Assembly (NCBI GenBank): GCA_025462735.1
Contig: JAOAPC010000004.1
Span: forward strand, 1 to 55,893
Source: Acidobacteriaceae bacterium
GTDB lineage: Bacteria; Acidobacteriota; Terriglobia; Terriglobales; Acidobacteriaceae
Direction of reading: 5' to 3'
DNA length: 55,893 nucleotides
Below, in pieces: positions 45,181 through 53,771 of the stretch (the stretch's first letter is position 1; each line of letters starts with the position of its first letter). The position numbers and the translations under genes are program-made. The notes beneath the pieces were generated by a model that worked only from the letters and a program-made list of their open reading frames with translations, did not search any database and was not told where the DNA came from.

Positions 45181-45543
45181 AAACGCCTCCCACCTGATTG
45201 ATTTGCGATCAATACCTCACAACATTCTTGTCCGGTCAGTCAAAATCATCCAAAGCCCAAACGATTTTGCCGAAGCGATTTTATACATGAAATTAATAGT
45301 TCGCATATCAAACCGCTCACTTATAGCCTCGATTAATAATGCTTGTCAAGTATTTTGTTGTTCAGGCGGGCCAAGCTACGAATCTTCGCGCACGAATTAC
45401 TTAATCAACAGGGCGCCTTGAAATTGATTTTGGGAACTGATGGTCATGCGGAGAAACTGGCGGCGATCCAGTTCATTGGGGCGTAGTTGTTCTTCCAAAA
45501 CGAATTCCGAAGAAGGAAGACGTTCGCTCTGTAAAACGATTTC
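45181..45543. promoter_or_regulatory. Upstream region of the fucose-locus receptor, with shared motif
   Basis: About 360 AT-rich bases between the receptor start and the end of the L-fuconate dehydratase gene. TTTTATACATGAAATTAAT at 45279-45297 matches TTTTATATATGAAATTAAC at 48084-48102 at 17 of 19 positions. No coding frame is convincing. It probably contains the receptor promoter and a regulator site. Confidence 0.5.
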
Positions 45544-46872
45544 TTACGTTACAACTGAAATCCGTTGATCATTCCACACCGGACCATCCGGGTACTGGTA
45601 TGCGAGCAAAGTCTCCGGAAGTATCTCGGTGCTGTACCCGGGTTTTTCGGGCAGAAGATAATGTCCGTTAATTATGCGAGCGGGATCAGCAAAATGTTCA
45701 TGCAGATGATCTACAAATTCAGTGACGCGGTTTTCGAGCGACGCTGATACACGCAAATAGTCAAAGATCGCCAGGTGCTGCACGCATTCGCACAAGCCGA
45801 CTCCGCCCGCGTGAGGGCAAACCGGGATGTTAAATTTAGCGGCCATTAAGAGCACCGCAAGATTCTCGTTCACGCCGGCAACCCTGCAACTGTCAATTTG
45901 ACAGACATCGATTGCGCCCGCCTGCATAAATTGCTTGAACATGACTCGATTGTGGCAATGCTCACCCGTCGCGATGCGAACCGGAGAAACCTCTCGCCGA
46001 ATGCGAGCGTGGCCCAAAATGTCGTCAGGACTGGTCGGTTCCTCCATCCACCAAGGATCAACTTCCGCTAGTTCTCTCGTGCGCTGAATTGCCTCGGTGA
46101 CGCCCCACTTCTGGTTTGCATCCATCATTAGCTTGTTGTGCGGGCCGATTTCTGCACGCACCAGCCGCGCACGGCGAAGATCATCGGCCGGGTTGCCACC
46201 GACCTTTAACTTGAAATGCGTCCATCCTTGGCTGAGAGATTCACGGCAAAGGCGTCGAATCTTATCGTCACTGAAGCCGAACCACCCTACAGATGTCGTG
46301 TATGCGGGATATCCATGCTGTTCAAGCTTCTTTAAACGCCCGGCTTGAGATGCGGCGCGCGTCCTTAGTAGATCAAGGGCTTCACCCGGAGTAATGGCAT
46401 CATCGATATATTTAAAGTCAATCGAACGGACAATCTGCTCGGGTTCAAAATCTGCCAATAGCTTCCAGAGAGGCTTGCCTTCGGTTCGCGCATAAAGGTC
46501 CCAGACTGCATTGATCAGGGCTGCGGCAGCCAGATGAATTACCCCTTTTTCGGGCCCGAGCCAGCGGAACTGACTGTCTTCCGTAAGCTGTCTGGAAAAG
46601 GCGACGGTGTCATCTGTCAGGGAAGATAAATTACGGCCGCGGACAAATCGCGCAAGATACTCAAGTGCCAGCACGCATAGTTCTGTTCCGTGGCCCAAGG
46701 TAAAGGCGAGGCCGTATCCTTCGACACCTTCATTTGTTTCCAGAATGCAATATGCCGCTGAGTAATCGGGGTCGGTGTTGACCGCGTCCGAGCCAATCTG
46801 ATGGCGTGAGGTCGGAAATCGCAGATCGAGAACCCGAACATTCGTGATTTTAGGGTCGCTCAAACGGATCAA
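45544..46872 (-). CDS. fucD: L-fuconate dehydratase
   Basis: 442 residues of the enolase superfamily with the L-fuconate dehydratase signature at the N-terminus (VLDLRFPTSRHQIGSDAVN, DPDYSAAYCILET). Catalytic groups: Lys221 and Lys223 (HFKLKVGG), metal ligands Asp251 (MMDANQKW), Glu277 (WMEEP) and Glu304 (TGEHCHN), and His354 (CPHAGGVGLCE). It converts L-fuconate to 2-keto-3-deoxy-L-fuconate in the cytoplasm, the third step of non-phosphorylative fucose breakdown. The assignment is strong from motif and from neighbours (fucosidases, L-fucose dehydrogenase, FucP). It lies downstream of the IclR gene on the same strand, with 203 bases between; a separate promoter is possible there. Confidence 0.9.
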   Translation of the reverse strand: MIRLSDPKITNVRVLDLRFPTSRHQIGSDAVNTDPDYSAAYCILETNEGVEGYGLAFTLGHGTELCVLALEYLARFVRGRNLSSLTDDTVAFSRQLTEDSQFRWLGPEKGVIHLAAAALINAVWDLYARTEGKPLWKLLADFEPEQIVRSIDFKYIDDAITPGEALDLLRTRAASQAGRLKKLEQHGYPAYTTSVGWFGFSDDKIRRLCRESLSQGWTHFKLKVGGNPADDLRRARLVRAEIGPHNKLMMDANQKWGVTEAIQRTRELAEVDPWWMEEPTSPDDILGHARIRREVSPVRIATGEHCHNRVMFKQFMQAGAIDVCQIDSCRVAGVNENLAVLLMAAKFNIPVCPHAGGVGLCECVQHLAIFDYLRVSASLENRVTEFVDHLHEHFADPARIINGHYLLPEKPGYSTEILPETLLAYQYPDGPVWNDQRISVVT

Positions 46873-46987
46873 CTCTCCTTCGGTTCAAGTCGCGGCCAGC
46901 CCTCGACAATCAAAATCAAGATGTCCGCCGCTGACTGGTGGTCAATAAGGTCTGTCTGCAACGAGCAGCCCCAGAATCCTAATTTCT

Positions 46988-47026
46988 ATTCCTGAAACAT
47001 TAAATTTGTCAATAAAAATCAGGAAT
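46988..47026. promoter_or_regulatory. Inverted repeat upstream of L-fuconate dehydratase
   Basis: ATTCCTGA (46988-46995) is perfectly mirrored by TCAGGAAT (47019-47026) with 23 AT-rich bases between. The spacer, read on the minus strand, contains TTTTATTGACAAATTTAAT, partly like the 19-base motif shared by the receptor and fucosidase promoters (14 of 19). It lies between the IclR stop and the dehydratase start and is a candidate operator. Confidence 0.4.
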
Positions 47027-47075
47027 GGTAGGCGCTAAGGCGAACATTTGCGGAAGTGGCCAAAGCCGCTGCGCC

Positions 47076-47885
47076 TTAACCAGCTTGAGTTTCCAATTTC
47101 GGGCGCTCTCGCGAGAGTCCCCCAATTCCTTGGGAAAGCTGAGAACTCGCTCGTTTCAAGGCTTGGCGCACAATAGTCGTGGTAGTGTTGTCGCCAATTC
47201 GGCGGATGTAGGGAACGGTCAACGCGGCAACTGCATACCCATGCTCATCCAAGACAGGATAAGTAACATTGATGATTCCCTTCACCTCGTAACTTTCCTT
47301 CTCTTCATAGCCGCGCTCCTTAATGGCGGCAAGATGCGAAGTCAGATCACGCGGAGCCTCAGTCTTGTTGCGTTTCGCCCAAGTCTGTATGGCCCGTGCA
47401 CGAGCTTCTTGGGTTTGGTGTGCCAGGATGACGTGACCGGTGGCAGCATGCATCAGATCCACAACTGCACCGGCCTTAACATAGAAGCCCGGGCTCACGG
47501 GGGAATCCACCTGCGCGATAATGACCACCTGCCCCCCGTTTAGAACGCCCAAATGACAAGACTGACTAAGTTCGTGAGCAACTTGCTGCATAATGGGCAA
47601 GGCTTGCATAGTCATGCGTTTGATCGGCGGATGCTCTTGCGCGAGCCTAAACAGGTGTAAGGTGAGATGGTAACGATCGCTGTCCGGGCTCTGCGCGATG
47701 TAACCACGTTCTTCGAGGCAGACCAACATCCGAAAGATCTCTGAAATCGTGCGGTCGAGTTTGCGCGCTACGTCGCTTTTTGTAAGTCCCGCCGGCTCGC
47801 TGGCGAACAGCTCCAATATATCCAAGCCTTTCTCAAGAGCCGGAGTCGGGTAACGGCTGGAAGCTTTAGGCGACTTTGTTTTCAT
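47076..47885 (-). CDS. IclR-family transcriptional regulator
   Basis: About 269 residues from ATG 47885 (MKTKSPKASSRYPTPALEKG); the frame is open to 47921. A winged helix-turn-helix (about 15-75: LDILELFASEPAGLTKSDVA and TISEIFRMLVCLEERGYI) is followed by an IclR effector domain (about 90-255: QQVAHELSQSCHLGVLNGG, GHVILAHQ, GYEEKESYEVKGIINVTYPV, AALTVPYI). It is divergent from the fucosidase operon across 231 bases and upstream of the dehydratase gene, so it is the natural regulator of the fucose locus. Its ligand is unknown; a fucose-derived acid is likely (inference). Confidence 0.9.
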   Translation of the reverse strand: MKTKSPKASSRYPTPALEKGLDILELFASEPAGLTKSDVARKLDRTISEIFRMLVCLEERGYIAQSPDSDRYHLTLHLFRLAQEHPPIKRMTMQALPIMQQVAHELSQSCHLGVLNGGQVVIIAQVDSPVSPGFYVKAGAVVDLMHAATGHVILAHQTQEARARAIQTWAKRNKTEAPRDLTSHLAAIKERGYEEKESYEVKGIINVTYPVLDEHGYAVAALTVPYIRRIGDNTTTTIVRQALKRASSQLSQGIGGLSRERPKLETQAG

Positions 47886-48022
47886 AAATTGAAGAAGCCA
47901 ACCCGGTTTGGGTGAACGCAAACAGTAATGATGCAGCGAATCTTCTCACGCCATTGGTCCGTTGCGAACCGGACCGCCGCCGCCCGCCGGATCGTAGAAA
48001 TACTATCGCACTTAAAAAATTC

Positions 48023-48052
48023 TTGACAAAAGTATAAAAGCTGGCGTAGTGT
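48023..48052 (+). promoter_or_regulatory. Candidate sigma-70-type promoter of the fucosidase operon
   Basis: TTGACA at 48023-48028 matches the -35 consensus. TAGTGT at 48047-48052 is a weak -10 with an 18-base spacer. The fucosidase start is 64 bases further on. Confidence 0.35.
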
Positions 48053-48083
48053 CCGTCTTCTGATTTCGCGGGCGCATACAACG

Positions 48084-48102
48084 TTTTATATATGAAATTA
48101 AC
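48084..48102. promoter_or_regulatory. 19-base motif shared with the receptor promoter
   Basis: TTTTATATATGAAATTAAC lies just downstream of the candidate promoter and 14 bases before the fucosidase start. It matches 45279-45297 at 17 of 19 positions. The position fits a repressor operator, for example for the adjacent IclR protein. Confidence 0.45.
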
Positions 48103-48116
48103 GGAAATGGGAACCA

Positions 48117-49526
48117 ATGCGTGAGCTTCGAAGAACAGTTGTCGTCCTCGTGTTTTTATGTTTCCACTTCCCCGGCCTGAATGGTCAGCAAGCCTCCCAT
48201 TACGCGCCATCGCTCGATTCTCTTAATCGCCATCCCATTCCTCAATGGTATGGCGACGCCAAGTTAGGGATATTTGTACATTGGGGTCTTTACTCAGTTC
48301 CGGGTTGGGCCCCTCTTGTACATCCTGAACATGATTTCACATCGCAGGACTACATTACTCACAATCCTTATGCAGAGTGGTACTTGAACAGCATGCGGCT
48401 AGATGGCTCGCCGACCCAGGCTTACCATCGTGAACACTACGGCGCCGATTACAGTTACTACAACTTTGCTCCGACCTTTAATCGCGAGATTCAGAAATGG
48501 AATCCCGACTTGTGGGCAGAGATCTTTCGCCGCGCAGGGGCCAAGTACGTTGTCCTCACGACGAAACACCACGATGGGTTTACGCTCTGGCCTAGCTCAG
48601 TTCAGAACCCCACACTCGCACTCGATCGACAACATGCCCAGCGCGACCTTGTTGGTGAGTTGAGCGCGGCTGTGCGCAAACAAGGCTTACGCATGGGCCT
48701 CTACTACTCCGGGGGATATGACTGGACCTTCGTGCCCGGCCCCATCCGAATCAGCGCCGACTACGAGAAGGTGAAGCCTCAAAGCGAGACGTATGGAAAA
48801 TACGTGGATGCACATTATAGGGAGTTGATCGAACGTTATCACCCCGCTGTGCTGTGGAACGATATTGACTATCCCAAATCCGGTCATCCTCTCCAGATCA
48901 TGGCGGAGTACTACAATGCCGTTCCGGACGGAGTTATAGATGACCGCTTCGGAGTGAAGCATTCCGATTTCAAATCGCCCGAATACGAAACCTTGGACAA
49001 AATCAGCCCTACTAAATGGGAAGAGTGCAGGGGCCTTGGACGGTCTTTCGGCTACAACCGGGCCGAGGGAGAAGCTGAAACCATAGCGCCGAATGAGCTG
49101 ATTTATTTATTGGTAGATATTGTTAGTAAGAACGGAAATCTCCTACTTGATGTTGGTCCGGAGGCAGACGGTACTATTCCTCCGGTTCAGATGAGCCGAT
49201 TAGAGGCGCTGGGATCTTGGCTCGGTCAAAATGGGGAGGCCATTTACGGGACTCGTCCTTGGGAACGAGCCACCGGCGAAACCTCCGGAGGCATACAAGT
49301 CCGATTTACAGCCAAGGATAGTTCGGTATACGCGACGGTGTTAGGAAAACCCGCTGGTGCGACGCTCACACTCAAATCCTTTCCTGCGAAAGCATCTTCG
49401 AAATTCTTTCTTCTCGGATTAACAAAGCCACTGTCTTGGTCCCAACACGGGGATGACACTGTAATCGAGCTTCCCTCTACTCTCCCTGGTCGTTATGCAT
49501 ATGTCATTAAGATGGTTCAGCCTTAA
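48117..49526 (+). CDS. Secreted GH29 alpha-L-fucosidase
   Basis: 469 residues with a Sec signal (RRTVVVLVFLCFHFPGLNGQ). It has the GH29 barrel: WYGDAKLGIFVHWGLYSVPG near residues 44-63 with His55, KYVVLTTKHHDGFTLW with His151/His152, the nucleophile Asp249 in AVLWNDIDYP, and LVDIVSKNGNLLLDVGPEADG. A C-terminal beta-sandwich (about 390-469) completes it. It releases L-fucose from glycan ends outside the cytoplasm. It is the first gene of a plus-strand operon that runs through the GH141-like, hydrolase, two dehydrogenase and FucP genes. It is divergent from the IclR gene. The acid/base residue cannot be fixed by eye. Confidence 0.93.
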   Translation: MRELRRTVVVLVFLCFHFPGLNGQQASHYAPSLDSLNRHPIPQWYGDAKLGIFVHWGLYSVPGWAPLVHPEHDFTSQDYITHNPYAEWYLNSMRLDGSPTQAYHREHYGADYSYYNFAPTFNREIQKWNPDLWAEIFRRAGAKYVVLTTKHHDGFTLWPSSVQNPTLALDRQHAQRDLVGELSAAVRKQGLRMGLYYSGGYDWTFVPGPIRISADYEKVKPQSETYGKYVDAHYRELIERYHPAVLWNDIDYPKSGHPLQIMAEYYNAVPDGVIDDRFGVKHSDFKSPEYETLDKISPTKWEECRGLGRSFGYNRAEGEAETIAPNELIYLLVDIVSKNGNLLLDVGPEADGTIPPVQMSRLEALGSWLGQNGEAIYGTRPWERATGETSGGIQVRFTAKDSSVYATVLGKPAGATLTLKSFPAKASSKFFLLGLTKPLSWSQHGDDTVIELPSTLPGRYAYVIKMVQP

Positions 49527-49558
49527 AGGTCGTTAATACCGGCACGCAGGATTTGCGC

Positions 49559-49705
49559 ATGCAGGACTCGCGAAAATCGCCGCAAACTCTCAGACATCTG
49601 TACGCACTTAGCGGAGCATCCGTGGCCGCTGGTCTCGCTCCCACGATCGGTAGTGGACTGCAGCCATCGTGGCGTCGGATCCGAGATAACCCGGAGATGG
49701 TATGA
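49559..49705 (+). CDS. Possible 48-residue leader-like ORF
   Basis: ATG 49559 to TGA 49705 reads MQDSRKSPQTLRHLYALSGA and continues SVAAGLAPTIGSG, which looks like an export signal. Its stop overlaps the next gene's start in the ATGA arrangement (49702-49705). It could be a translated coupling leader, a remnant signal peptide displaced by mutation, or chance. Confidence 0.3.
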   Translation: MQDSRKSPQTLRHLYALSGASVAAGLAPTIGSGLQPSWRRIRDNPEMV

Positions 49706-52164
49706 ATCGAAGGACCTTTGTCTGTACCGCCGCAGGCGCAATTGTCGATCTGTGCCACGGCCTGCGTAATGCCCATGCCATAAGTGCCCTCACTCCTGTG
49801 GGCGCTGGTGTCGGCAACGCAGACAGCTGCATCTTTGTCAGCCCTAATGGTGATGACGAACACCCGGGGACAGCTTTGGAGCCCCTGCGGACATTCCACG
49901 CGGCGCAACTGGCAGCCCGTGAACTCAAGAAGAAGAGATCAGGTGAGTTTTCCGTCTACTTCCGTGGAGGCATTTACTACCTCCCAGAAACAATCGTGTT
50001 CACGCCGGCAGACTCGGGAGCAGAGGAGGCACCTGTCGTATACAGATCCTATCCCGGTGAACATGTGGTTTTGAGCGGAGGAAGCCGCATCAAGCCCCAC
50101 TGGACGCCATATCGCGACAGCATTCTGCAAACTGCGGTTCCGCCGGGCACCCAAACCGATCAGCTCTTCGTCAACGGCAAGCGTCAGGTCCTTGCCCGAT
50201 ATCCAAATTACGATCCCAATGCGAAATATCTCAATGGCTGGGCGGAAGACGCCATCAGTCCAGAGCGCGTGAAGCGTTGGGCCGATCCGCGGGGCGGTTA
50301 TATCCACGCACTGCACGAATATCTCTGGGGCAGCCTTCATTACGAGATCACCGGCACAGACGCAGACGGTCACCTGACCTATGAGGGTGGCTGGCAAACC
50401 AATCGCCCGGCGCCGATGCACAAGCAATACCGGTACGTCGAAAACATCTTCGAGGAACTCGATGCGCCCGGGGAGTGGTTCCTCGATAAAAAAAAGAACA
50501 TCCTGTACTACTACCCGCCCAAGGGACTGGACTTAAAGAACGCTGTGGTGGAAGTGGTAAGGCTAAAGCATCTTGTGGAGATGCGTGGCACGGCGCAATC
50601 GCCAGTCAAGTGGATTGACCTTCGCAACTTCACGTTCCGCCATACGCTGCGCACGTTTATGGAGACGCGCGAACCTCTGTTGCGCAGCGACTGGTGCATC
50701 TACCGTGGGGGTGCGCTGTTGTTTGCCGGTACGGAAGATTGCCACACGGAAGAGTGCGTGTTCGATCAACTTGGCGGCAATTGCATCTTCGTCAGCCACT
50801 ACAACCGCCGCTTCCATGCCGTTCGCTGCCATCTGGCTGAGGCCGGTGCCAACGGCATCGCATTTGTGGGTGACACGGAGGCCGCGCGCAGTCCGTTGTT
50901 TAGTTATAACGATCGGCACACCATCGATGAGCTCGATCTCACGCCCGGCCCCAAGTCGGACAATTATCCGGAAGAATGCACTGTAGAGGATTGCCTGATC
51001 TATCGCACCGGCCGGGTAGAAAAGCAAACTGCGCCCATCGAGATCGATATGGCGCATCGCATCACGGTGCGACACGTCTCGGCATACGATGTACCCCGAG
51101 CAGGCATAAACATTGGCGACGGCTGCTGGGGCGGGCATCACATCGACTTCTGCGACATTTTCGATACTGTCATGGAGACCGGCGACCATGGCTCATTCAA
51201 TTCGTGGGGACGTGACCGTTGGTGGGAGACCAAAGGCATCGATTTCGATGCGCTGCCGGCCGGCAAATATGCCGAGCTTCCCGTGCTGGATGTCCTCGAA
51301 CCCAACATCCTCTCCAACTCGCGCTGGCGCTGCGATCACGGATGGGACATCGATCTGGACGATGGCAGCACCAACTACCGCGTTTATAACAATCTTTGCC
51401 TGAATGGCGGCCTGAAGCTGCGCGAGGGCTTTTACCGAATTTGCGAGAACAACGTACTCGTGAACAACTCTCTGCACGCGCATGTGTGGCTCAACGACAG
51501 CCACGACGTATTCCGCAGCAATATTGTTTGTACCCCCTACCGGCCCATCCGTATGCGCGAGTGGACACAACAAATCGATTACAACTTGCTCCACGATCCA
51601 GACCGGCGAACGCCAATCCCGGCCAAGTCACTCCAGGATCTGAGCCGGCACGATGAACATTCGTTCGAGGCCGACGCGCGCTTCATCGACACTGCAACTG
51701 GCAATTACAATGTTCAGCCAGACTCGCCCGCTCTCCAGCTTGGCTTTGCGAACTTCAACATGCACGACTTCGGTGTGCAAGCTCCGGAGTTGAAAGCAAT
51801 CGCACGCACGCCAGAACTGCCCTCCAGTACGAGGCGAAAATCCGTTACCCTCGATTCCACGCGCAGCCCGGCCGTAGTTCTATGGGAGGGCGCAAAGGTA
51901 CGGAATATCGTCGGATTGGACGAAGTTTCTGCTGCCGGAACCCCAGGCGAAACCGGGGTCACAGTCCTGGAAGCGCCACAAGGCAGCACCGCGGGCAAGG
52001 CGGGCTTGACGCCCGGAGATGTGATTCTCGGGTTCAACAACAGTCCGGTAAAGGACACGCAGGATCTGTTGCGATACACACGGCAAGCTGGCCGCGGAAT
52101 GCATGCGAGCATCACGATCCTGCGCTATCAGCAGGAGTCCGCGGTGAGGGTTGCACTGGAATAG
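49702..52164 (+). CDS. GH141-like beta-helix glycosidase fused to a C-terminal PDZ domain
   Basis: 820 residues, ATG 49702 behind GGAG. A short Tat-like signal (MNRRTFVCTAAGA) precedes the typical beta-helix entry CIFVSPNGDDEHPGTALEPL and YFRGGIYYLPETIVF. Parallel beta-helix repeats run to about residue 690, with acidic, aromatic-rich stretches such as GSFNSWGRDRWW and GWDIDLDDGSTNYRVYNN in the likely active cleft. The layout resembles GH141 proteins, a family that includes alpha-L-fucosidases acting on plant pectin; the operon context agrees. Residues from about 740 (GVTVLEAPQGSTAGKAGLTP, GDVILGFNNSPV) form a PDZ domain, unusual for a glycosidase. GH141 membership is by pattern only. Confidence 0.7.
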   Translation: MNRRTFVCTAAGAIVDLCHGLRNAHAISALTPVGAGVGNADSCIFVSPNGDDEHPGTALEPLRTFHAAQLAARELKKKRSGEFSVYFRGGIYYLPETIVFTPADSGAEEAPVVYRSYPGEHVVLSGGSRIKPHWTPYRDSILQTAVPPGTQTDQLFVNGKRQVLARYPNYDPNAKYLNGWAEDAISPERVKRWADPRGGYIHALHEYLWGSLHYEITGTDADGHLTYEGGWQTNRPAPMHKQYRYVENIFEELDAPGEWFLDKKKNILYYYPPKGLDLKNAVVEVVRLKHLVEMRGTAQSPVKWIDLRNFTFRHTLRTFMETREPLLRSDWCIYRGGALLFAGTEDCHTEECVFDQLGGNCIFVSHYNRRFHAVRCHLAEAGANGIAFVGDTEAARSPLFSYNDRHTIDELDLTPGPKSDNYPEECTVEDCLIYRTGRVEKQTAPIEIDMAHRITVRHVSAYDVPRAGINIGDGCWGGHHIDFCDIFDTVMETGDHGSFNSWGRDRWWETKGIDFDALPAGKYAELPVLDVLEPNILSNSRWRCDHGWDIDLDDGSTNYRVYNNLCLNGGLKLREGFYRICENNVLVNNSLHAHVWLNDSHDVFRSNIVCTPYRPIRMREWTQQIDYNLLHDPDRRTPIPAKSLQDLSRHDEHSFEADARFIDTATGNYNVQPDSPALQLGFANFNMHDFGVQAPELKAIARTPELPSSTRRKSVTLDSTRSPAVVLWEGAKVRNIVGLDEVSAAGTPGETGVTVLEAPQGSTAGKAGLTPGDVILGFNNSPVKDTQDLLRYTRQAGRGMHASITILRYQQESAVRVALE

Positions 52165-52197
52165 CCACGTGCTGAAGCGGGATCAGGGCAGGAAAGA

Positions 52198-53694
52198 ATG
52201 AACGAGATTAGCCAAAGCAAGAGGATAGCCTCACAAACGCGACCTAGTCTGGAGTCGCCGGCGCGACGCTTACTTATGAAAGGGATGGCAGGCCTTGGCG
52301 CGACGCTTGCATCTTCCTCGCTGTCTGCGGCTGTCGCTGCTCAGACTCAGCTTCATCAGCCGGGGGCTCCTGCCAATCAGGTACCTCCAGACCAGGTTGA
52401 GTGGGGACCGTTTACTCCATCCTGCAGTGGAGGTCGATATCTGCAGCTTGCTTACCCGCCGTCCACACTCAAAGGGGAGTTGCAGATTGGTGTCACATAC
52501 ACCCTCTGGATTCCTGAGAATATCAAGACCGTGAGGGCGGTGATCGTTCACCAGCACGGCGCAAGCATTCCCGCCGCTCAGGCGGGGGCAACTTCTGCTT
52601 ATGATTTGCACTGGCAAGCTCTTGCGAAGAAATGGAACTGCGTCCTGCTTGGACCTTCCTATCATGTTCTGAACGATGCGATTGACTTAACTCCAGGAGG
52701 CGCAGAGCTGTGGTTCGACCCGAGACAGGGTTCTGACCGTGTTTTCCTTCGGGCCCTGGACGAGTTTGCGACAAAGTCGGGCCACGCGGAAATCGCTACG
52801 GTTCCGTGGTGCCTCTGGGGACACTCTGGTGGCGGGATATGGGCCAATGTGATGAGCATTCTCCACCCCGACCGAGTGCTCGCTGCTTTTCTTCGTTCGG
52901 GTACTGCGGCGATGTTTCGTCCGAAGCATGAGTTTATCCAGCCTGAAGTTCCGCCCTCAGTCTATGAGATTCCCACGATGGTCAACTTCGGCATAGGAGA
53001 GAGAGGAAATCTTCCCTGGGACGGCTCTATTGCCACTTTCCAGGAGTACCGAACCCAGGGCGCTCCTATTGGGTTCGCTCCCGATCCGCGTACAGGACAC
53101 TTCTGTGGGGACTCCCGGTATCTCGCCATCCCGTTCTTCGACGCCTGCCTTCAAATGCGCTTAACGGAATGGAACAAAATTCTAAGGCCGGTGGACCAGA
53201 GTTCTGCATGGCTGGCAACTCCATTCGGAGATACGGCTACACCTGCGGCGGAATTCAAAGGAGACCCAAAGAAGGCGACGTGGTTGCCGAACGAGGCCAT
53301 AGCAAAAATTTGGACGGAGTATGTTAGAACCGGAACCGTAATCGACGCAGGCGCACCCCTGCCTCCAGTCAATGTGCGAGCGAACGCTGATGCAAATCAC
53401 GGCAATGAGATCACGTGGGAAGCCGAGGCGGATATCGTAAGTGGACTTGGTGGCTTCATTGTGCTTCGAGATGGGCATGGGATAGCGAAGCTTCCGACGC
53501 AACCTCCAGAAGCGGTGTATGGACGCCCACTCTTCCAGGGGCTCTCATATCACGACACGCCAGTCGCACCGCTCCCTCAAATGAGGCACGTTGATTCGTC
53601 TGCTCAACCTGGCGGCAAGCACGTCTATACTGTGATCGCTTTGAGCAGTGCGGGCGTGCCTTCAATGCCGTCTTTGCCAGCAGCCGTCGAATGA
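52198..53694 (+). CDS. Secreted alpha/beta hydrolase
   Basis: 498 residues, ATG 52198 with AGGAAAG upstream. A twin-arginine-like signal (RRLLMKGMAGLGATLASSSL) ends near AVAAQ. The catalytic domain has the nucleophile elbow GHSGGG with Ser210, an oxyanion-type segment VHQHGAS, and a probable base in DPRTGHFCG. The last 110 residues (about 385-498: PLPPVNVRANADANHGNEIT and GKHVYTVIALSSAGVPS) look like a fibronectin-III-type fold. The role is probably ester removal (acetyl or feruloyl) from fucosylated glycan before fucosidase action; this rests on context. It lies in the fucosidase operon 33 bases after the GH141-like gene. Confidence 0.75.
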   Translation: MNEISQSKRIASQTRPSLESPARRLLMKGMAGLGATLASSSLSAAVAAQTQLHQPGAPANQVPPDQVEWGPFTPSCSGGRYLQLAYPPSTLKGELQIGVTYTLWIPENIKTVRAVIVHQHGASIPAAQAGATSAYDLHWQALAKKWNCVLLGPSYHVLNDAIDLTPGGAELWFDPRQGSDRVFLRALDEFATKSGHAEIATVPWCLWGHSGGGIWANVMSILHPDRVLAAFLRSGTAAMFRPKHEFIQPEVPPSVYEIPTMVNFGIGERGNLPWDGSIATFQEYRTQGAPIGFAPDPRTGHFCGDSRYLAIPFFDACLQMRLTEWNKILRPVDQSSAWLATPFGDTATPAAEFKGDPKKATWLPNEAIAKIWTEYVRTGTVIDAGAPLPPVNVRANADANHGNEITWEAEADIVSGLGGFIVLRDGHGIAKLPTQPPEAVYGRPLFQGLSYHDTPVAPLPQMRHVDSSAQPGGKHVYTVIALSSAGVPSMPSLPAAVE

Positions 53695-53771
53695 AGGAAT
53701 GTCAAAGCTTCCGACCCGAAGCGTCGAAAGACTCCCGGGGGGACGAAAATGTCATATAGGAGAACTGATCT

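Noticed and set aside
47025..47543. Plus-strand frame of 172 codons across the IclR gene
   Set aside because: It is antisense to a clear IclR effector domain and has no family signature.
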